Source: Chloroflexota bacterium (GTDB lineage Bacteria > Chloroflexota > Dehalococcoidia > GIF9 > UBA5629). Taken from it: 5,066 bases of DNA. Positions within the stretch are counted from its first letter, which is position 1. Each line of letters begins with the position of its first letter. The translations under genes were made by a program, and so were the position numbers. Below the pieces are notes generated by a model. It was given only the letters and a program-made list of their open reading frames with translations, searched no databases and was not told where the DNA came from. Below, piece after piece: positions 4,710 to 5,066 of this stretch. Where the stretch lies: the NCBI GenBank assembly GCA_020354105.1, contig CP070642.1:642539-647604 (forward strand). Direction: 5' to 3'.

Positions 4710-5066
4710 CTAAATTCGACATTTTGCCTGGACTGGTAGGCAGGCTACCATGAGATAGACCTCGGTGGCATGTTGAGCGATTGATTGGTTAGCTTTACCC
4801 AGCAGATCGCGGTAAATGCGGCCAACTTTAGTCTCAGGCACCAGACCCATGCCGACCTCATTGGAAACAATGATAAAACAGACATCGAGCTTGTCTATTA
4901 CGGTGATAAGCTGGTTTATTTCGGAAAGCACCTTTTTCTCCGCTTCGGGGTAATCGGGCTCGTCGCGGAGCAGGTTGGAGATGAGCAGGGTGAGGCAGTC
5001 TATAATCACTACTTCGGCATCGTCGATTCTTTTCTCTATTCCTTTGCCGATGTTGGTAGGTATCTC
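4710..5066 (-). CDS. cobU: CobU, adenosylcobinamide kinase / adenosylcobinamide-phosphate guanylyltransferase, C-terminal part
   Basis: The enzyme phosphorylates adenosylcobinamide and then transfers GMP from GTP to form AdoCbi-GDP, in cobalamin nucleotide-loop assembly and salvage in the cytoplasm. The window holds 118 residues to the stop at 4710-4712, and the frame is open to the right edge. Diagnostic motifs are VVIIDCLTLLISNLL (Asp-Cys-Leu-Thr), the hallmark VSNEVGMGLVPET, GRIYRDLLGKANQ, and EVYLMVACLP near the end. Family members are roughly 175-185 residues, so about 60 are missing, including the P-loop and the histidine guanylylation site. A GTG at 5007-5009 is an internal Val codon, because the 19 codons upstream of it read as plausible CobU sequence. 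A Cys replaces the usual Gly in the terminal VAGLP. It converges on the SBBP gene across a 61-bp gap with no clear terminator. Other cobalamin genes may lie beyond the edge. Confidence 0.93.
   Translation of the reverse strand, partial: EIPTNIGKGIEKRIDDAEVVIIDCLTLLISNLLRDEPDYPEAEKKVLSEINQLITVIDKLDVCFIIVSNEVGMGLVPETKVGRIYRDLLGKANQSIAQHATEVYLMVACLPVQAKCRI

Overview
The window looks like a stretch of bacterial chromosome. It has good sigma70-type promoters (for example TTGACA-17 bp-TATTAT at 2492-2520), a purine-rich Shine-Dalgarno in front of the NYN gene, and a bacterial-type cobU. The mix of a YfhR/ABHD13-like anchored hydrolase, a NYN-domain nuclease, a DUF7948/SBBP-repeat surface protein, a He_PIG-repeat exported protein and CobU would fit a Chloroflexota (Dehalococcoidia-like) genome. 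That assignment rests on general similarity of the translations and is weak. No transposase, integrase, tRNA, rRNA or CRISPR array is visible.

Layout from left to right. (1) 1-330, minus strand: the N-terminal 110 codons of an exported protein with a signal peptide and a He_PIG-type Ig-like domain, cut by the left edge. Its promoter places the predicted transcription start only a few bases before the ATG. (2) 463-1053, minus strand: a complete NYN-domain (LabA/DUF88-type) putative ribonuclease with its acidic residues intact. (3) 1054-1475: a 422-bp divergent intergenic region. It holds an extended -10 promoter for the NYN gene and a 69-bp interrupted inverted repeat whose arms overlap candidate divergent promoters. 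(4) 1515-2360, plus strand: a membrane-anchored alpha/beta hydrolase with a complete Ser-Asp-His triad, preceded by a nine-G tract. (5) 2624-4648, plus strand: a 674-residue surface protein with an N-terminal signal segment, a DUF7948-type domain, six exact-length 64-residue SBBP repeats and a C-terminal membrane anchor. (6) 4710-5066, minus strand: the C-terminal two-thirds of cobU (cobalamin nucleotide-loop assembly), cut by the right edge.

The genes do not form an obvious pathway. Three of the five (He_PIG protein, hydrolase, SBBP protein) are predicted to act at or outside the membrane, so the region has a cell-envelope flavour, while NYN and CobU are cytoplasmic. Each gene appears to be its own transcription unit. 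The most distinctive structures are the two-repeat (384-nt) higher-order periodicity inside the SBBP array, including a 45-nt identical block shared by repeats 4 and 6, and the inverted-repeat promoter region at 1336-1404. I see no convincing evidence of a wholly new multi-gene system.
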